64,000 bases of DNA from Daphnia pulex (lineage: Eukaryota; Arthropoda; Branchiopoda; Diplostraca; Daphniidae), in NCBI RefSeq assembly GCF_021134715.1, contig NC_060020.1, positions 3,224,001-3,288,000 of the forward strand, given 5' to 3'. Position numbers and translations under genes: made by a program. A model generated the notes under the pieces. It saw only the letters and a list, made by a program, of their open reading frames with translations, was not told the DNA's origin and searched no databases. Positions 35,901-50,918 of the stretch are shown piece by piece; position 1 is the stretch's first letter; each line of letters starts with the position of its first letter.

Positions 35901-38900
35901 CTCTTAGAAGTGAGCACATCTACGGCAAGCTTGAGGTGTTGCTCGAGCAGCTGCAAATCCTGTGGAGACGCTTCAATTCCAGAGAGAGACAAATCGAGTG
36001 CTGTATCTCGCTGCTGCTGCAACTGGACAGCCAAAGAGCTGTGCAATTCGCGCCTTTCCCAGTCGCGCATGCGTACACCTTCAGAATGACGACGTTGCTG
36101 TTGTTGCTGCTGTTGTTGATGAAGCTGCTGTTGCTGAGCTGGAGCGATCGCGTTACTGTCTGGTAAACCTTGGGGGAAGGAAAATATATTTAAAAATTCA
36201 TATTTACTGAAGAATTAAACAGAATAAAGTTCGTAGAATACACACCAAGGGAAATGAGAGACAGAAGACGCAACAAGCGATCCGTCAATAGTGAACTTCT
36301 TCTGACTACACTTGATGACAGAAGAGCGAGAAGTTGACCGAACGGCGACGATTCCAGGCTTACATGACGAATCTCCTCTTCAGCTCCAGTAGCAGCAGAC
36401 GCCGCGCCATGAGTCGTAGCGCCGCTGTGGGTCCGTGCTAGACCTTTGCCTTTACGGGACGCGCTCTGTGAATCCAAGCGAGCTAAGAGGTCCCAGAAAT
36501 CTGTGCCCGTCTCCTGTTTCTTCATCGAAGATGCGGCGACTGGTGTGCCTTTTTTGCCTTCAGCTTCTTTTTCTTTCTTGTCTTCAATTCCAGCCAGTGG
36601 TGGTCGAGGGAGAAAATGAGAAGGAAAACTTTTGGCTAACGATATTAAAACGTCTAATGTGTGACGACATATGATAGGTGCGGCTTGACTGTGGATTGTG
36701 ATGGAACTTGACGCTCCCTGTTTCTTAACTCCACCAGCTGATGAAGGTTTCAGTATATGAAAAACGTTGGCTCGACAACCTAGTGCTGCATCAAGGCTAA
36801 TATTTAACCATGACGGAACACCGGTAGCATGCTAAGAAGGAATTTAAAAAAAAAAAATAAATCATTACATTTCTTTCCATTCAAATTTAATTTTTAAAAC
36901 ATACCTTAACATCAGATGGAGGCGTCGCCGTCAAGGCTCTAGAAGGGAATCTTTTCCCTTTGGTGGATGGAGTCGACGTAATCGGAAATAGCTCTGTGGC
37001 ATTTGCGCGAGCCTCATTACTGCGTTCCAAAATCGACAATAATGACTTGACAACCCAGTCACGAGTGGGACCGTGATAGCAGAGATTGCGGAGTACGCGA
37101 TGTAGCCGCGTCGTGTTCAACTTGGGCTCGTCAATGAAAAGAAGGACTAGCAAACAGGACAGAGCTTCATGATCCAGTAAGTGGCGACCCCTTAGACGAA
37201 CTCCATTCGCAGCAGCCTGAAATAATAGTGAAGCGTTAACCGTCAGTCATTCCAGAGGAAAATAAATTTACAAACTGTTCCAGTACCTGAGCTACTACAG
37301 CAGATGCCCCACTTGCCCCAGCAACAGGTCTACCCCAGCCACCCCAATGACCACGATTGTGGACCGGGTGCACTCCATAACGACTGCCCAATCGACCCAT
37401 GCTGTTGCGGATGATTGACGAGAGAGCGTTAGCTCCAGAGTTGCCGACGTGGGTAAAGAATCGATCTGCCATCAGCTGCCTGTTGCGCGCCTCCCACTCT
37501 CGCCGCAGATTTTGGGCTTCTGCAGCCAAATCGGGAGGCAAAACGGCCATCTGCGAATCTTCCATATCAGCAAGGATGGATTGTCGAAGCGCCGGTGGCA
37601 GAGTAGAAAGAAAATCAGCTGGATCGACGGGTTCATTAGGATTTGCAGGGACAACAGTGCGCTGCTGTTCGAGACGCTGTTGTGCAAGCACCTCTTCCTG
37701 AATGTTTGGTGGAAGAGCCGCCAAGAACTCGGCACTCACTTCCAAAACGGCCTGCTGTGAAAAGAGTAGATTGAATTACACAAGTTTTTAAAAATTATTT
37801 GATTTAAGGTATTATATACTTGGGTAGTGGTATCGGTGGTTTGAGCCCTTGCACGTTGACGCAGTCGTTGCAAACGAAGTTGTTCGGCAATAACTTCTTG
37901 TCTCATATCTTCGGGAAGTGCGGCCAAAAATGATGGATCGACGCCTTCTGGTATTTCAATATTACCCAACAACGACTGGTACTCGCTTGGTTGCTGACCT
38001 GACGATCCGGCTGCTGCTAGGGGTAGTGCTACGGCACCAGTCGGCTCTGCGCTCGGCGGCATCACAGATCCGGCACCTAAATCCATGTTGATAGGGTGTC
38101 GATTTTCAAGTTGTTGACTTTCAAGATCAACCTGCTCACGGAGTTCTACAAATAAAACACAATCACGATAATGCATTTAATAGATAAGATAAGATAAAGA
38201 AATCATTACCTTCAGCTGAAAGGCCCATAAAACTTTCATCAGTCGATCGGATGGGTGTGTTAATCTCTCCCTGGAAAGTTAATGGCCGTCGGATAAACTG
38301 CACCTGATCTGTCGAGAATGGGTGCAATTCTTCTTGTAATCCAGTTCGAGGGGCGCCAGGCGTAGCATTCGGTATAGGGTTAAAAGGCGTTGTAGATTGG
38401 TCACTACCTCGGTCAACATTCGGCGTTGTTTCCGCCTGCATTCTTTGAATCGCGGACATGAGGCCATGTGAGGTAGTGAAACTGCTATTATTGGCTGGCG
38501 TTTCCACTATAACAGGCACGGTGGATTGGGTAGACGATTCGCTAGGAGTGATTGCAGTCGTCTGCGGCTGAACACGGAGAGACGGAGCCATAGTCGGAGT
38601 AGCTTCCGCTTGTTCACGATTCTCTGAAGCCTGTGGTCGAGCCTGACTGGAAACGGTTTCCAATGCTGGACCAAGTACAGCTTCAACGATAGAGGTAGCC
38701 AAAGTTTCAGCGTGGTCGTTAGAACGCACCAGTGGAGTCGATGACATGGCTGAATTGTTACTGGATCCCGATTGCATATTGAATCCATGGAAGAACGACC
38801 CGAATGATGGCGTTTCTGACACACTGACCGGAGTTTCGGGTTGAGCAACTTCCATCGTGACAGGTGGTGGAACGACCGAAGTAGTTGAAGTTGACAACGC

Positions 38901-41900
38901 CGTCGACGATGATGGGGTAGCATCTATGTTTTTCTCGCGTTCTTTTTGCTCGGTTTCCTCTTCTTTCTTGCGACGAGTTGCTTCTTCTTCTTGCTGCTTT
39001 TTGCGTCGCTCCCGCTTCTCCGACAACTCTTCATCGCGCTGCTTTTCAACAATAAGAAGAATTTCCGGTTTCAGCGCAGCGATGCAATCGTGAATAGAAT
39101 CGGCGTCCAAGATAATAGCTTCTTCCATCCATCGGTTAAGTGCTGAAGGTGTTTGTACAAGGCCTGATGGAATTCCAGGGGCAACGAGTACTCCACCCAT
39201 TTGATCTTGAATGTCAAGCAGAGCTTCATCTTCGGGATTAGCCAAAATTCCAAGACCATTGTCTACCAGGAAGACGCGCGATTCGCGGCCAAATCCAAGA
39301 GTCTTTGGAAAGGAGAGAATAAACAATTAGTGAGTGCTGTAAGTGTCATTGGTCATCACATTCGACGACATGACACAACAATTACCTGTCCTCCAGTTAA
39401 TTGAAGTACGTCGTGAGTGGCAGACGGTCCCAAAAGCCGTTGAAGAATGGCCGGTGGATTTGGTACGCGAGAATTAGCCTGTAGATAGCGATAACCTCGT
39501 TGTCTTCCACCACGATTACGGCTTGAGGCGGCGGCAGCCGATCCTTCCGGCGCAGCAGGTTGCCGCCCCACTAGTAACGGGTGGGCAAGGGCATTGAGCC
39601 GAGACATTGAAGCCGTTCCAGTACTTACGGCTGCGTCATTGCCGTTGGCTTCATCCATTAGTGGATAAGGAAACATATGACTCCGGAAAGTGTCTTCCAG
39701 GAAAAGCGGCATGCCGGGACCCAGACGACCTGAATTTCATTAAAACGAACAAAATTGAATTCACACATCTACGTACAGTATAATCGAACGTTTGAATAAC
39801 ACATACCAAGGCCAAGCCCTGCACCGAAGCCCAAACCGGCGGCGCTGTTTTCAGCATCTGGGTAAGTGAATACGAGGGTATCTTCAACGTCGGCTCCAGC
39901 TCCAGCAGCTCCACGAGTCAAGAAATCTCTCAACATCTCAGGATAACGGTCACTGTCTTCGCCATAACCAGAAGCATTTTCCTCTTCGCCTTCTTCGGCT
40001 TCTGTTTCTTCCTCTTCTTCTTCAACATCGTCTTCACCCTCACCTTCTTCTTCTGTTTCCTCTTCACCCCCATCATCGTCGTCGTCATCATCATCATCGG
40101 CTTCATCATCGTCATCATCCGAATGACCAGACTCTGACTGCGAATCGGAATCACTCGAATCACGTGGATCATTTGCGTGATAATGGGCGTCATCGGCGCC
40201 GATGAATTCGCTTTCATTGTGTGTCCTCATCTGTGAGTCATGGGCTGAATCGTCAGTTTCCATTTGAGACGGATTTTCTGCAGCAACGATCAAGGCTTCC
40301 ACCAACGCCTGGATCACACAATTTAAGACGCAGTTTAGAGACCCGTATACAATATATATATATATATATTTCTGTTAAGTACTTGTGAGTGTTGATCCAT
40401 TATATCCTCGAGATTGTTGTCGCCACTTTCACCACCGCCATCATTATCAGCCAAATTTTCTAGACTTTCGCCAGCAGCAGATACATCTTGTTCGGTATTT
40501 TCTGCATCTAGTGCACTACTGATTTCCACTGCCTAATAATACAATCATTGAATATGAAGTCAACGTCGGAAAAATTGCGAAAAAAAAATCGAAAAGGTTA
40601 AATACCTGAGCGCGCGTGTTGTCGGACGTGCTATTGCCCTGAAGTAGAGCTGAAGACTCTTGTTGTTCGCCTTCATCGCCAGATTTGGGCTTAGTTGCCG
40701 GACGTCCAGCTACGGGTGCAGCTGGTGGCAGGTTGACGATACGTGACAAGGCTTCCAGTGGTTTTAGAGCTGCGTTTACTGTGAACGCCATCAGCGGAGA
40801 TGACATGTCTAAGCAATGCGGGATTCTGGCAAGGTCATTAACCAGCCCACGTTTCAGCATGAATTTCACCATGTTGTTCATGCCTAGATTTTGTTGCTTG
40901 AAGGCTGTTGTCAAGGCTTGTGGTGGCTGAAGACCGGTTGCCGGACAACTATACATTGCAAAATAATTGAAAATAAATTTTTGAAAATCCTCTTAATAAG
41001 TTACAACTAAATTTACCTTTCGATCATTGTGGACAATAAAGCCGTGAGAGACTGCAATCGGTTATGTTTGTCGTTCGATTCTGGCATTGTTAGAGCTCGA
41101 TTCAAAGCGCCCTTTACCTCAGCCACAAGACAACTCTGAGCTTCTGGCGCATGATTGCATGACGCAAGGGATGCTACTAAAGTACGGACAAGTGCCGGAC
41201 TGTCTTTATCTCCCGCGGTCTGACACGAAGGCAAAAGGTTGTCGAGTAAAAACGCCAAGGCAGAGGTTTCCTCGCTGACTAACTCGCTTGTCTTCGCTGG
41301 AAATATATGTTCGGCAACCAACCTCGCGCATCCAGCGTACGAGCGGACCAATTCCGCTAAAAGACGACAAATAGCGCTCTTTGGTAGCAGTGGGCGACGT
41401 CTACGATCCATTTCCTCTGAAGAAGAGTCTTTCTTACGTGCCAGGAGATCGCGCCTACTGAAGAACCAAAAACGATTATTAAATGAACATCCAAAACAAC
41501 CAGTTGGTTTTTACCTAGCATCATCGACAGTTTCTTCGGCTTCGTGATTCAGCAAATCGTTTGAACTCGAATTGCGTATCAACTCCTGTTGACGGACGTT
41601 TCGACCGGCGTAACGTCTCGCTGGTGGAATGGCCACGGGCGCTGTGCCATCCGTTTCAGTTGCTGGAGGTGGTGTCGTAATAGTCTCTTCAGGTGGTACA
41701 GGAATGGTCAAAGCATCCAGCAAATCACAAACAATTTCTCTGGCTACTCCACTGAGCTGTGGCAAATTGCATCCGGGACGCGGAGGTAGTGCTTTCATCA
41801 ATAGGCGATTGTCTTCTTCATCACCTCGTTTGTTGGTGAGACTCAAGTCTGCACGCAGGAAAGTCTTACACACTTCAGAAAAGATTTGCACGTCCCGGCA

Positions 41901-44900
41901 GGCTGCTGGGGCAAGTACTCTCATCAGAAAGTGGAATTCTTTGGTGCTGGGGGCTGCACTAGGCCCAGTGTAAGCTCGCAACACCTTTTCCATCGTGTGG
42001 TGAAGCGTTTCAGGTTCTTCAACCAAATGACGCAACAGCAATGTGGCTAATGTCAAAAATCCAGAGAAGGTCGATGACTGACTGAGATTTAACAATTGCT
42101 TCACTCCGCCAAGGCTGGCAAACTTTTCGGCGTGCTGATAGTGTCGCGTTAGACGCAAACAAAGTCGCATGGCTGCATGAAGGGTGTCGGGGTCTGCCGG
42201 AATGCAGAGTAGTCCGACGCAAGCTTTAATCAACTCGCTGCCTTGATCAAGATTCAGTCCACTTAGTTGACTTCCTTTTGATGATTCTTTTTCGGTCTCA
42301 TCGACGTCCATCGCAGCGTTTTCATCCATGCGATTGGCTTCGTCTACAGTCGGTTCTTTCGGTTTTTCTGAAATAAAAATGAACAAGTTAGTCTCTAATC
42401 CATATCACAGTACTTTCTACCAAAGCTTAATAACCTTTAAGTGACAACATCATTGGTCGTCTATTGCCCGTTTCTTCGTTCACTTGAATCATGGACGAAA
42501 ACTGTAGTAGATATCGCCTTCTTCCTGCAGTAACTCGAACAGAATTTTGTCCAGCCCAGAATGCATCGTCGATGATTTTGTTGTTGGCAGCTGTGTAGGG
42601 ACACCACTTGCCTGAAACAATGTCAAACCATTTCCACATGTGAGACGTCACTTTCTCCATGGCGGCACGGCGCCTTGTCCCCAATGACATCTTCTCATAA
42701 AGGTCAAGGCAGAGAAGCAACGGAGCCATCCACTTGGGTGTAGTACCGACACCGTCAGCCGGCTTGCATTCATTTCCGTCATTGACTTTGGCTCGGACGG
42801 CGAGAACCTGCTGCCCAGAACTGAGTAGACGAATCAGCTTCAGCACCAAATCTTTTTCTTCCAGCTGACGGGCGCAGGCTATTTTCATCTCTTCACATAG
42901 CAGCGTAAAGAGATGAATACGCACAGAAGCCTTCATCGCATCGTTGCTTTGAATTACTGCATCAGCTTTAGAACCTAGACTATCTACTCCATCCAAATGT
43001 TCCTAAATTTAAGCAAGAGAGATTTTAAGATGATTTTATGAAAGCATTTTATGTTATTTTTTTATCAACTCACCTGCAACGAAGTCACGCAGCTTCCGAT
43101 TTCCTTTGCGAGAGACGCTAGCATGCTGTCGCGATACATTTCACCGTTACGATTGACCATAGCAACAACGAGACTGCAAACTCGATAGACTGTTTCCGGT
43201 AGAGAATCTAAGAGTGACAAACATCCACCCAAGGCCTGTTGAACAAATTGGTCCAACACTTGCTTGCTCAAAGGTTCTCCCTGGAGCACGTGCTCCTGTG
43301 GCTCCTTTTCAACTACACCAGCGTCATCAGCTCGATCAGAGTCGGCAGTTAATGAAAGTGCGATGGCACGCATCACAGCATCTTCGTCATTGCCGTCTGT
43401 GTCCATGGCGGTGGATACAGCCGCAGCGGCAGCTGCAGCAACAGCTCCGTGGGGAGCACGAAGTAGAGATGGTGGAGTTGACAGTAGATAGTCGGTGGCT
43501 TGTTCAAGAGACGTAGTGAAAAGCAAAGCTTCCACGCACTGATCACGAGGAAATCCCATATCCATTAAAGCCTGAAACAGCAAATAAAATTATTATATGA
43601 AAAAACCCAACCACAAAAAAAAAAAAAAAATGTATTAAAAATTACTTGGAGATGCTGTGAATTGACTAAATCAGCATCTGATTCAGCTCCTCCTCGTTCA
43701 GGGGCAGGACGTCGTGCACCGGCCGAGGACCCACTTGTAGGTTCACCAGGAACCGCCACAGTAGAAGTGACCGCTCCTGCGGGCGTAGCAGGAGTTGCGT
43801 TGGCACTTGAAGTACCGGAAGTTGCAGCTGTTGAAGTACCAGCAGGCTCCTCAACTTTTTCAAGGGCCAGTTTCTCTTGAATAATGACTTCACCTGTAAG
43901 CAAATTTCATGACCATTATAAATGAAAACATCTTTTGCAAGCAAAATAAAAAAAAATGATCCAATGATACCTTTTAGAATGTGACAGAGAATGGTAAGAA
44001 CCGACTCCGTCATACGGGCACCGTATACTTTCAAAGGTCTCTTGCCCCAAAGCTTCATGACGGCATCAAAGGCTTGACGATGCGTACTAATCAGGTATTT
44101 TAACGGGGAGAAGGGATGCTTAGATCCATGCAACGCTTTGTTAGGTAACTGGTGAGGAGAATCGAGGATGTTCTTGGGATTGACCATCTTTTCCAGAAGC
44201 ATGAGCCAGGCGTCAAGAAATTCCCCAGTACCTATGATAATTAATATTTCAAAGAAATAGTTAGTTCTTATTAAGATGTTACTTCACATAAATACATACC
44301 TTCTGGGAGATCGGAATACTCTAGTCCTTGGTCGGGAGAAACGCGACCTCCAGCAGAGAGGGCCCAATAGAAAGCGTCAAAAAACGCTGACTGCCCACCA
44401 CAGCTAACGAACTTATGAAGCATCAGGTGGTATGGTAGCTTTTTCTCATCAAAAAGCATTGGCGAAGTAAAGCCCACCGAACAAATGAGAAAGGTGAGGC
44501 GAAATTTAGGAGTGGGTGATGTGATGGGAGGTTCCCAAGCCAATCCACTGGTCAGGAGCTGGGTCAAAGCACCGGCCACAGCCTGAGCAGATGGTGACGG
44601 AATAAGTGGTGTGGGAGGAGCCTGATGTGCACGTCTATGTCGTATGGGGGAGCCGACGCAGAGTTTGACCAGCAAACCAAACAGTTCGGCCAACGCACGG
44701 CCCAATCTAAAACAAAAAGAAAAATAGGACAGGAAAATTAACACATGTACACTACGAAAATATCACATCGACTGCGTGTCTTCAATCAATCATCAGAACA
44801 TTAGAAATTTACCTCGATGCTGTGCTTAACAGTGGTTTCACCATTTTCATTTGATGTTGCTGAGCGGGTGTCAGTTTTTCTGGACGCGGTCTATCTTTTG

Positions 44901-47900
44901 CATCCAACTGATCGTGATCAATTTCCATGGCAGCTGGTGGGCTAGCTTCTGTGCTGAGCGCCTGTAGTGCTGCCGCAACACTGTTGGTGCCTAATTCCAT
45001 ACCGACAGCTCCGCTACAAGATGGACCTTCAGCAACAGTCTTAAGTTCAGGTGGAAGCAATTTTTCCAAATCTGCCCGTCCAAACTGACATCCAAGTGGA
45101 AGCGTTTCATCCGAGCACAAAGCGAGCAGTACGGTGCTTTCCCAAACAAGAGAAGTGTACAACTTTGATAATCCTTTAAGAACAGGAAGTCCAAGAGGAG
45201 AACCCCAATGATTAATTGAGAGAGTGCGGATGTCACTCTGACCCGTTCGACAAACGTGGACAAACATCATGATGTAGGCGTGAGCTGCAGCCATTGCATG
45301 CAACAAAGGTGTCGTATTAGGTGAAGTGATGGCTTCAGTAGGATTTGACGATGACGCAAGTTCTCTTAAAAGCACTGAACCTCCAGGTGGGTCAAGAGGT
45401 TTGTGCAGCTGTTGAAGAGTATTGAGGACAACTTGAAGGTGGTCTAATCCTTGCTTCAACACAAGTGGTTCGTGTGCCAAATTTAAGATTGACTTGCAAA
45501 CAGCAGCGACCGCCTGTTCAAAACAAAACACAAAAATTTATTGAATTAGTACACAAGTAAACCGACATTCGTAGCAAATAGATAAAAGCTAAATAAATGA
45601 TTACTTGGCAAGCAGGCGTAACAGGGAAGTCGACAGGAAGATTCGGCAGTCCCAAAATACCCATGAGCGGAATGAGGCCTCGCTGGGATACGAATTCGCG
45701 ACAATGATCATCCGTCGAGTTGTTGCTTAATATAGCGTCAACAAATTTCATCACGTTAAGGACGTAGTCGACCAATGGGACGGGCGTCTTTTCAGATGGG
45801 ACAACAGCGCCGGCCTCAGTTTCGATTCCTCTGGGTGGTGCCGGATTTGACGAAGAAGTGGCTTCTTCCTCCTCGTCCTCTTCTTCATCGCTGCTACCAC
45901 CGCCAGTGGCCTCTACTGGGCCCGTTCGAGCAGACGTATTCTGAGCAACTTCAAACTTTTGAGTGCGGCTCGAGGCAATATAATTGGGATCGTGACCAAG
46001 GGCACAGAGTTCTTCCAACAATTGTATGATGCCAGCAGTGGCATCTGTTCTGAGACTTGGTTGGTGTCGCATTAGCTCGTCCATTGCGTTTCCCAAGTTG
46101 GTGGCTGTATCTCCCATAGGATCCGAACTCCGACGGCGTCGCATTGCCGGCAAGTAGTCGGGAGAGAGCAGAACTAAATAAGATGATTTTAAGATTATAA
46201 AGAAAAAAAAGTGATGGAAACTTTAAATGAGTTCACCTTTAAATAGTCGCTGGAAAGGTTTGCAGGCGACGAACGAGGCCAAACCTCGAGCGTTTAAGCA
46301 AAGGGCACTAAAAACATTTGGTAACGATCCTAAGACCTCTCTTGTAGCAGGCACATCTTTAACGAGTAAAGCATGGAGCACTACATCTGTTAAACCCGAA
46401 TCCTGCAATGATGAAAGAAGAGAAGGCTCTTGGAAGACATATACTGTCACCACATCAGTTCCCAAAAGGAAAAGAGATGGTCCGTAGTACTCCGCATTTG
46501 AAATTATATGCTTCAGAGCAGCTGGCAACGATCCATCCATGACATGTCGAATCGAGTCTGAGAAAGACGAATCTTGAATGGCCTTTTTTAAGAAATTCAA
46601 CATAGATTTGAGGAGAGCAGCCCGCTGTGGAAGGCAAGTCACGCCGGGAATAGGCTCAGTTAATGGCTGCGATGCCGGTGAGGAAGAAGAAGCAGCTCCT
46701 GTGTCTACTTCCATCTCTGACTCCGACTCATTAGTAGGGTCATCGCCAGGGATATTTACGCCTGCGTTACTGGCAGTAGCTGCGCTGATTGGCGGGCGAA
46801 TTTCATACGGCTGCTCCTTCCGACAGGCATCAACTTCAGATTCCAAACGATTAATAAAAATCTGGAGTCCTCCATGTGCCTAAAAACAATTGTTTGAATA
46901 AGAAAAATAAGATAAAAAATGTTTATATGAATCTTTTCAAATCATACTTGGAAAGCGTGCATATCTAAATTGGTGATTAGGTCGATAACCCGGACTGCGC
47001 GGGTTACAAAAGTGATATGCTCAAGCTCTGATCCGGGCCAAGAAACGACACGCAAGAGTGACTCCATCATGCCACAGGCAACCAAAGCTTCTCCGCCAGC
47101 TTCGTAACTAGCCAAATGATATAGAAACGAAAAGAGGGCCGTTGCAAGTGGCAGCGGGAACGGAATCATGTCTTGCTCTGTATGCTGGCCAGTTAGTGAA
47201 GCAATGCAGCTTCGGACAAGGACAGGTAAAAATCCATGATACAAGGCCGCCCCGGTAACGTCAATAATGGTGTTCAATTTTGGAAAATTGGGATTGCGAT
47301 CTAAATGAATTATGGCTGTTAGCGTTCGCAACGCTGCAGCACGTATTTCCATTAGTTGTGGTTCGGTCAGCTCCAAAACGTCGACTAGTTCTTCTAGCAG
47401 ACCTATCAAACATAATACAATTTTCAGCTTGAGTTTAAAGCAACAAAAACCGGTCATCTTACCAGCATAAAGCAAAGACGGAGCTGCATCTGCCAGTGCA
47501 TTACAGTAAATCAGGACGGAGAGGGCCTGTAATCTTGCCTGTACACACTGAAGACGGCGACGATAATCCGAAAAGGCATGGGCCAATCGAATGTGAGTGA
47601 AAAGTTGCATTTGCTTGTCCAGTGGCACGTGGTGTACATCAATGAGGTCTTCCATCAATTGAGCTGGGGTCTTATTTAGCCACTCAACGTGTTCCACGTG
47701 AATTACAGTAACAAAACTACCACTAGATTTCCCGCTGCCACTCTGTCGGCCAGTTCCATCACCCATCAATTCTGCGTAAAACTCGAAGTGCAAAGTGGTG
47801 GCACTAGAAGGATACGACTGCAAGAAAATCCCAAACATTAACAATTTAGACTACTTCATGTAATGCTGAAAACTTACCGAAAGTGGCAAATCCTTACAAC

Positions 47901-48630
47901 ATTCGGCCAATCCAAACCCATTTTCTTTACCACCCCAGCTCTAAAAAAAAAAAGTTCAGTTTGCTAATGTAGAAGAAAAATTTACAAAATTCGATACCTC
48001 TGCAAGGTAGGTGAGTCTAGAGAGCAGACTGACCCTCCGCTCAGATGCTAGCCTGCTGATGAAATTGCTTCGCTTGGAAAACATGTAAAGTAAATTCAAG
48101 ACACCAAGGACAACATTCAAGCAGTTTGATGACAGCATTGAAGTTAGATGTTCCATAGAGTTGTAGAGGTGCCGAGAAAATGAATGCTCTATGAGCAAGG
48201 TGGTAAAATGTAAGGTCCATAGCAGCAGTTCCTTCAACTTATTAAAGGGATAATAAGAAAAATAACAGAGAAATCAACCAAGAATGAATATTATATACCT
48301 GTTTGTTTTGTGATAAGTCACAAGCAAGAACCCAACTATTTTCACGTTCTTTGTGACATGCACGTTCCAAGATGGAATCACAGAGATCCAACACATCAAC
48401 CCAATGATAAAGTTCACATTTTCCATACGTCCAAGTCTCAATTTTCTTTAGTTCAGCGAGAAGTTCATCTTCACTACATGATTTCAACCTTTCTATCAAG
48501 GCTTTACAATCTGCAGGCTAGAATTTTTTGAATAAATATATATTTATTAATCTCCAATTTTGAGCATATTCCCAATAGAACTTACCACTTCCGAACTGCT
48601 CTTTTTCAACTTGCTTCTATCAATCTTCAT
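32964..48630 (-). CDS. HUWE1: HECT-type E3 ubiquitin ligase HUWE1
   Basis: About 35 exons with short introns encode a protein I estimate at 4,400-4,500 residues (human 4374). Exon 1 is 48586-48630 ([15 protein letters not shown]); the last two are 33133-33323 and 32964-33066. Orthology is clear throughout: [16 protein letters not shown]-type N-terminal armadillo ring (DUF908/DUF913, 46.9-48.5 kb), [23 protein letters not shown] domain ([16 protein letters not shown], 43.45-43.58 kb), WWE domain ([20 protein letters not shown], 42.43-42.65 kb), a very acidic Asp/Glu block (39.95-40.15 kb), ubiquitin-binding UBM repeats ([20 protein letters not shown] and relatives, 37.3-38.0 kb), and the HECT domain (32.96-34.5 kb) with the catalytic cysteine in [20 protein letters not shown]1 ubiquitinates many nuclear and cytosolic clients (p53, MCL1, histones, MYC pathway). 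Length and order match the animal gene; nothing is missing. Confidence 0.97.
40352..40369. repeat. (TA)n microsatellite in a HUWE1 intron
   Basis: Nine or so TA units in a short intron next to the exon encoding the [16 protein letters not shown] segment. Confidence 0.85.
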
Positions 48631-49459
48631 AGTTTAAACTTTTTGACGCAACATGAGTGAATATCTGCAAAATCAATAATAATGAGTGAATAAACCTTCT
48701 ACATAATAGCATTTATCAAGTTTCCAGCTCTGATAACCAACAACATCCCTATTTTAACTTAGCACAAAATTTAAGGTACCTAACACACTTGTCATACGTT
48801 GGCAACGTGATGACAAACAAGAATTCGGCAACAATACAACATGCAAATCAAACTCACTACAGGTTAGAAGGCCGCCATGATGACCAGACTACTACGACTT
48901 TATCAACCGTTACGTTTAAAACTATATTAATCTGTTGATTTCATTAACCGAGAAAGTTGTGGTTCAGTATGGAGAGTTAACATCAATTTGAAGGTTATTA
49001 AAATTACGAGAACCTTAGACGGCAAATCGACGAGATGGTGATTTAGTAAAATCAGAAAGCCACCAGCCCACGAATCGACGATTTCTGCTGATACTTGTAA
49101 CAACGTTGCAACAAAACAAATAAGATTCCGTTCGCTTAAAATCTCTTAAGAAAAAAAATGGCGGTTTAAGCATTGCCAAGTTGATGACAGTGCATTTTAC
49201 ACTCGCTAAGTCGCTATCTATCTCTCGCTATCTCTGATTAGTTATTCTTATCGTTCCGGCTTCTGGGTAACTGGGTTTATAAAAATAAAACGTGCAGTTT
49301 TGTGGAGAAATGGAGAAAAAATACGAAGTGTTAAAGAATTTTATTAGGGAAATTTTACCATTCTACATCATAAAAAATCAAAAGCCCAAATTACATGATC
49401 GACTATTAGACGAAACGGAATGAGATTTACTTTCGGAAACTTAAAAATGATATTCATTT
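48631..49459. other. HUWE1 5' region and UROD 3' flank
   Basis: A donor-like ttcATATCTGCAAAA segment just upstream of the HUWE1 ATG suggests a 5' untranslated intron. Two ATGGCGG-type motifs (minus strand near 48873, plus strand near 49158) resemble YY1-like elements common near housekeeping promoters. No coding ORF seen. Confidence 0.35.
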
Positions 49460-50918
49460 TCATGCGTCATGAATTCCATCAATAAATGCAGCGAGATGCT
49501 CCGGATCGACATCAGGATAAATACCATGCCCTAGATTAGCTATGTAGCGATGTTTTCCAAATCGGCTAACCATATCTTTGGCAATGGCTCGAATATTTTC
49601 CTAAAAAAGAACCATTAATGAACATTAACGAAGCTATGATGCATTCCAAAATACTGATGCAATCGGACGGCATCGTTTTACCTTCGGTCCATAAAGAGCA
49701 CAGGGGTCCATGTTTCCCTGTACGGTTATATTAGATCCAACCTTTTGTCGTCCTTCATCCGGCTTAATCGTCCAATCGAGCCCGATAATATCATAGCCGG
49801 CGGTACTTAATTGTTCAAGAGAGAAATGTCCTCCCTTTGGAAATATGCACTGTAATTTAAAAAAAAAAAATCTATCAATAACATAATTTTTTTCTAAATT
49901 ATGATTAATTTTTTACCATGGGAACGTTAACTTTTGCCCGCACGCGTTCCTGAATTTGTTTAATGTATGGAAGTGCAAACTGAGCAAAAATTTCGGGACC
50001 CAAATATTCAGCATGAGATTCAAAAACTTGCAGCATCTAGGGATAAATACAAAATTATTATTAATTGCTTATTTAAAATTCCTTGAACCTTTTGAGATAA
50101 TGTACCTGTGCGCCGGCTTTAACTTGTCCAATCAAAAAATCAACTATGACGTCAGTTAAAATTTGCAAAAGTTTGTGAGATTCAGTTGGGTAACGGTACA
50201 GCCACGCTTTCGATTTAGCCATTGTTTTGGATCCACCTCCTTCAATCATATAGCTCATAAGGGTCCACTAAAAACAAATAACACTTTAATAATTAAAATT
50301 TTTTAACAGAAAAGGGTTTCAGTTATTTACAGGTGCACCAGCAAATCCAATTAATGGGACTCTACCCTCCAACTTGTGACGTGTAAGATTGATGGCCTCA
50401 AACACATATCCTAACTTTTCATCAACATTTACTGGGGTTTTCAGTACCCTCAGATCTTCTGGTGTTATTAGAGGTGAAGTAAAAACTGGTCCTTCTCCAG
50501 CCTGCATTAGAACCTCCATACCCAATGCCTGAGGCACAACTAGAATATCAGAGAAAATGATGGCTGCATCCAGGGGAAACCTTCTGATAGGCTGAAGTGT
50601 TACTTCACATGCAATTTCTGGTGTTCGGCACAATGAGAAAAAATCATGTTTCACTCTTGTGGCACGAAACTCTGCAGAAAAAAATGAATGATTGGGTAAC
50701 AAGCGCATTTCTGTTTACGGAGAATATATCAGAAATTACCTGGCAAATATCGTCCGGCTTGCCTCATAACCCAGACTGGAACTTTGTCTGTTTCTTCTCC
50801 GACAGCAGCTCGCAATATGCGATCATTTTTTAACGTGGGAAAATTCTAAATTAGGTGAATTATTTTAAGTTATATAAATCATAAGAAAGGATAAAGAAAG
50901 TCGAATTACCAAATCCAT
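49460..50918 (-). CDS. UROD: Uroporphyrinogen decarboxylase
   Basis: Seven exons, 50910-50918, 50740-50845, 50331-50671, 50106-50267, 49917-50036, 49682-49849, 49460-49600, give 348 residues (human 367). UROD removes four carboxyl groups from uroporphyrinogen III to make coproporphyrinogen III, the fifth step of heme synthesis, in the cytosol. Key parts are present: signature [14 protein letters not shown] with the substrate-binding [20 protein letters not shown] with the essential aspartate, [43 protein letters not shown] and [19 protein letters not shown] with the conserved histidine. The first coding exon is just three codons (MDL), inferred because the conserved [13 protein letters not shown] segment starts right at an acceptor and an ATG with an in-phase donor lies 65 bp upstream. 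Confidence 0.96.

Noticed and set aside
43662-43880. 72-codon plus-strand ORF rich in Ala/Pro opposite HUWE1
   Set aside because: Mirror of a low-complexity HUWE1 exon; several such antisense ORFs (38857-39093, 46578-46883, 59421-59966) share this origin.
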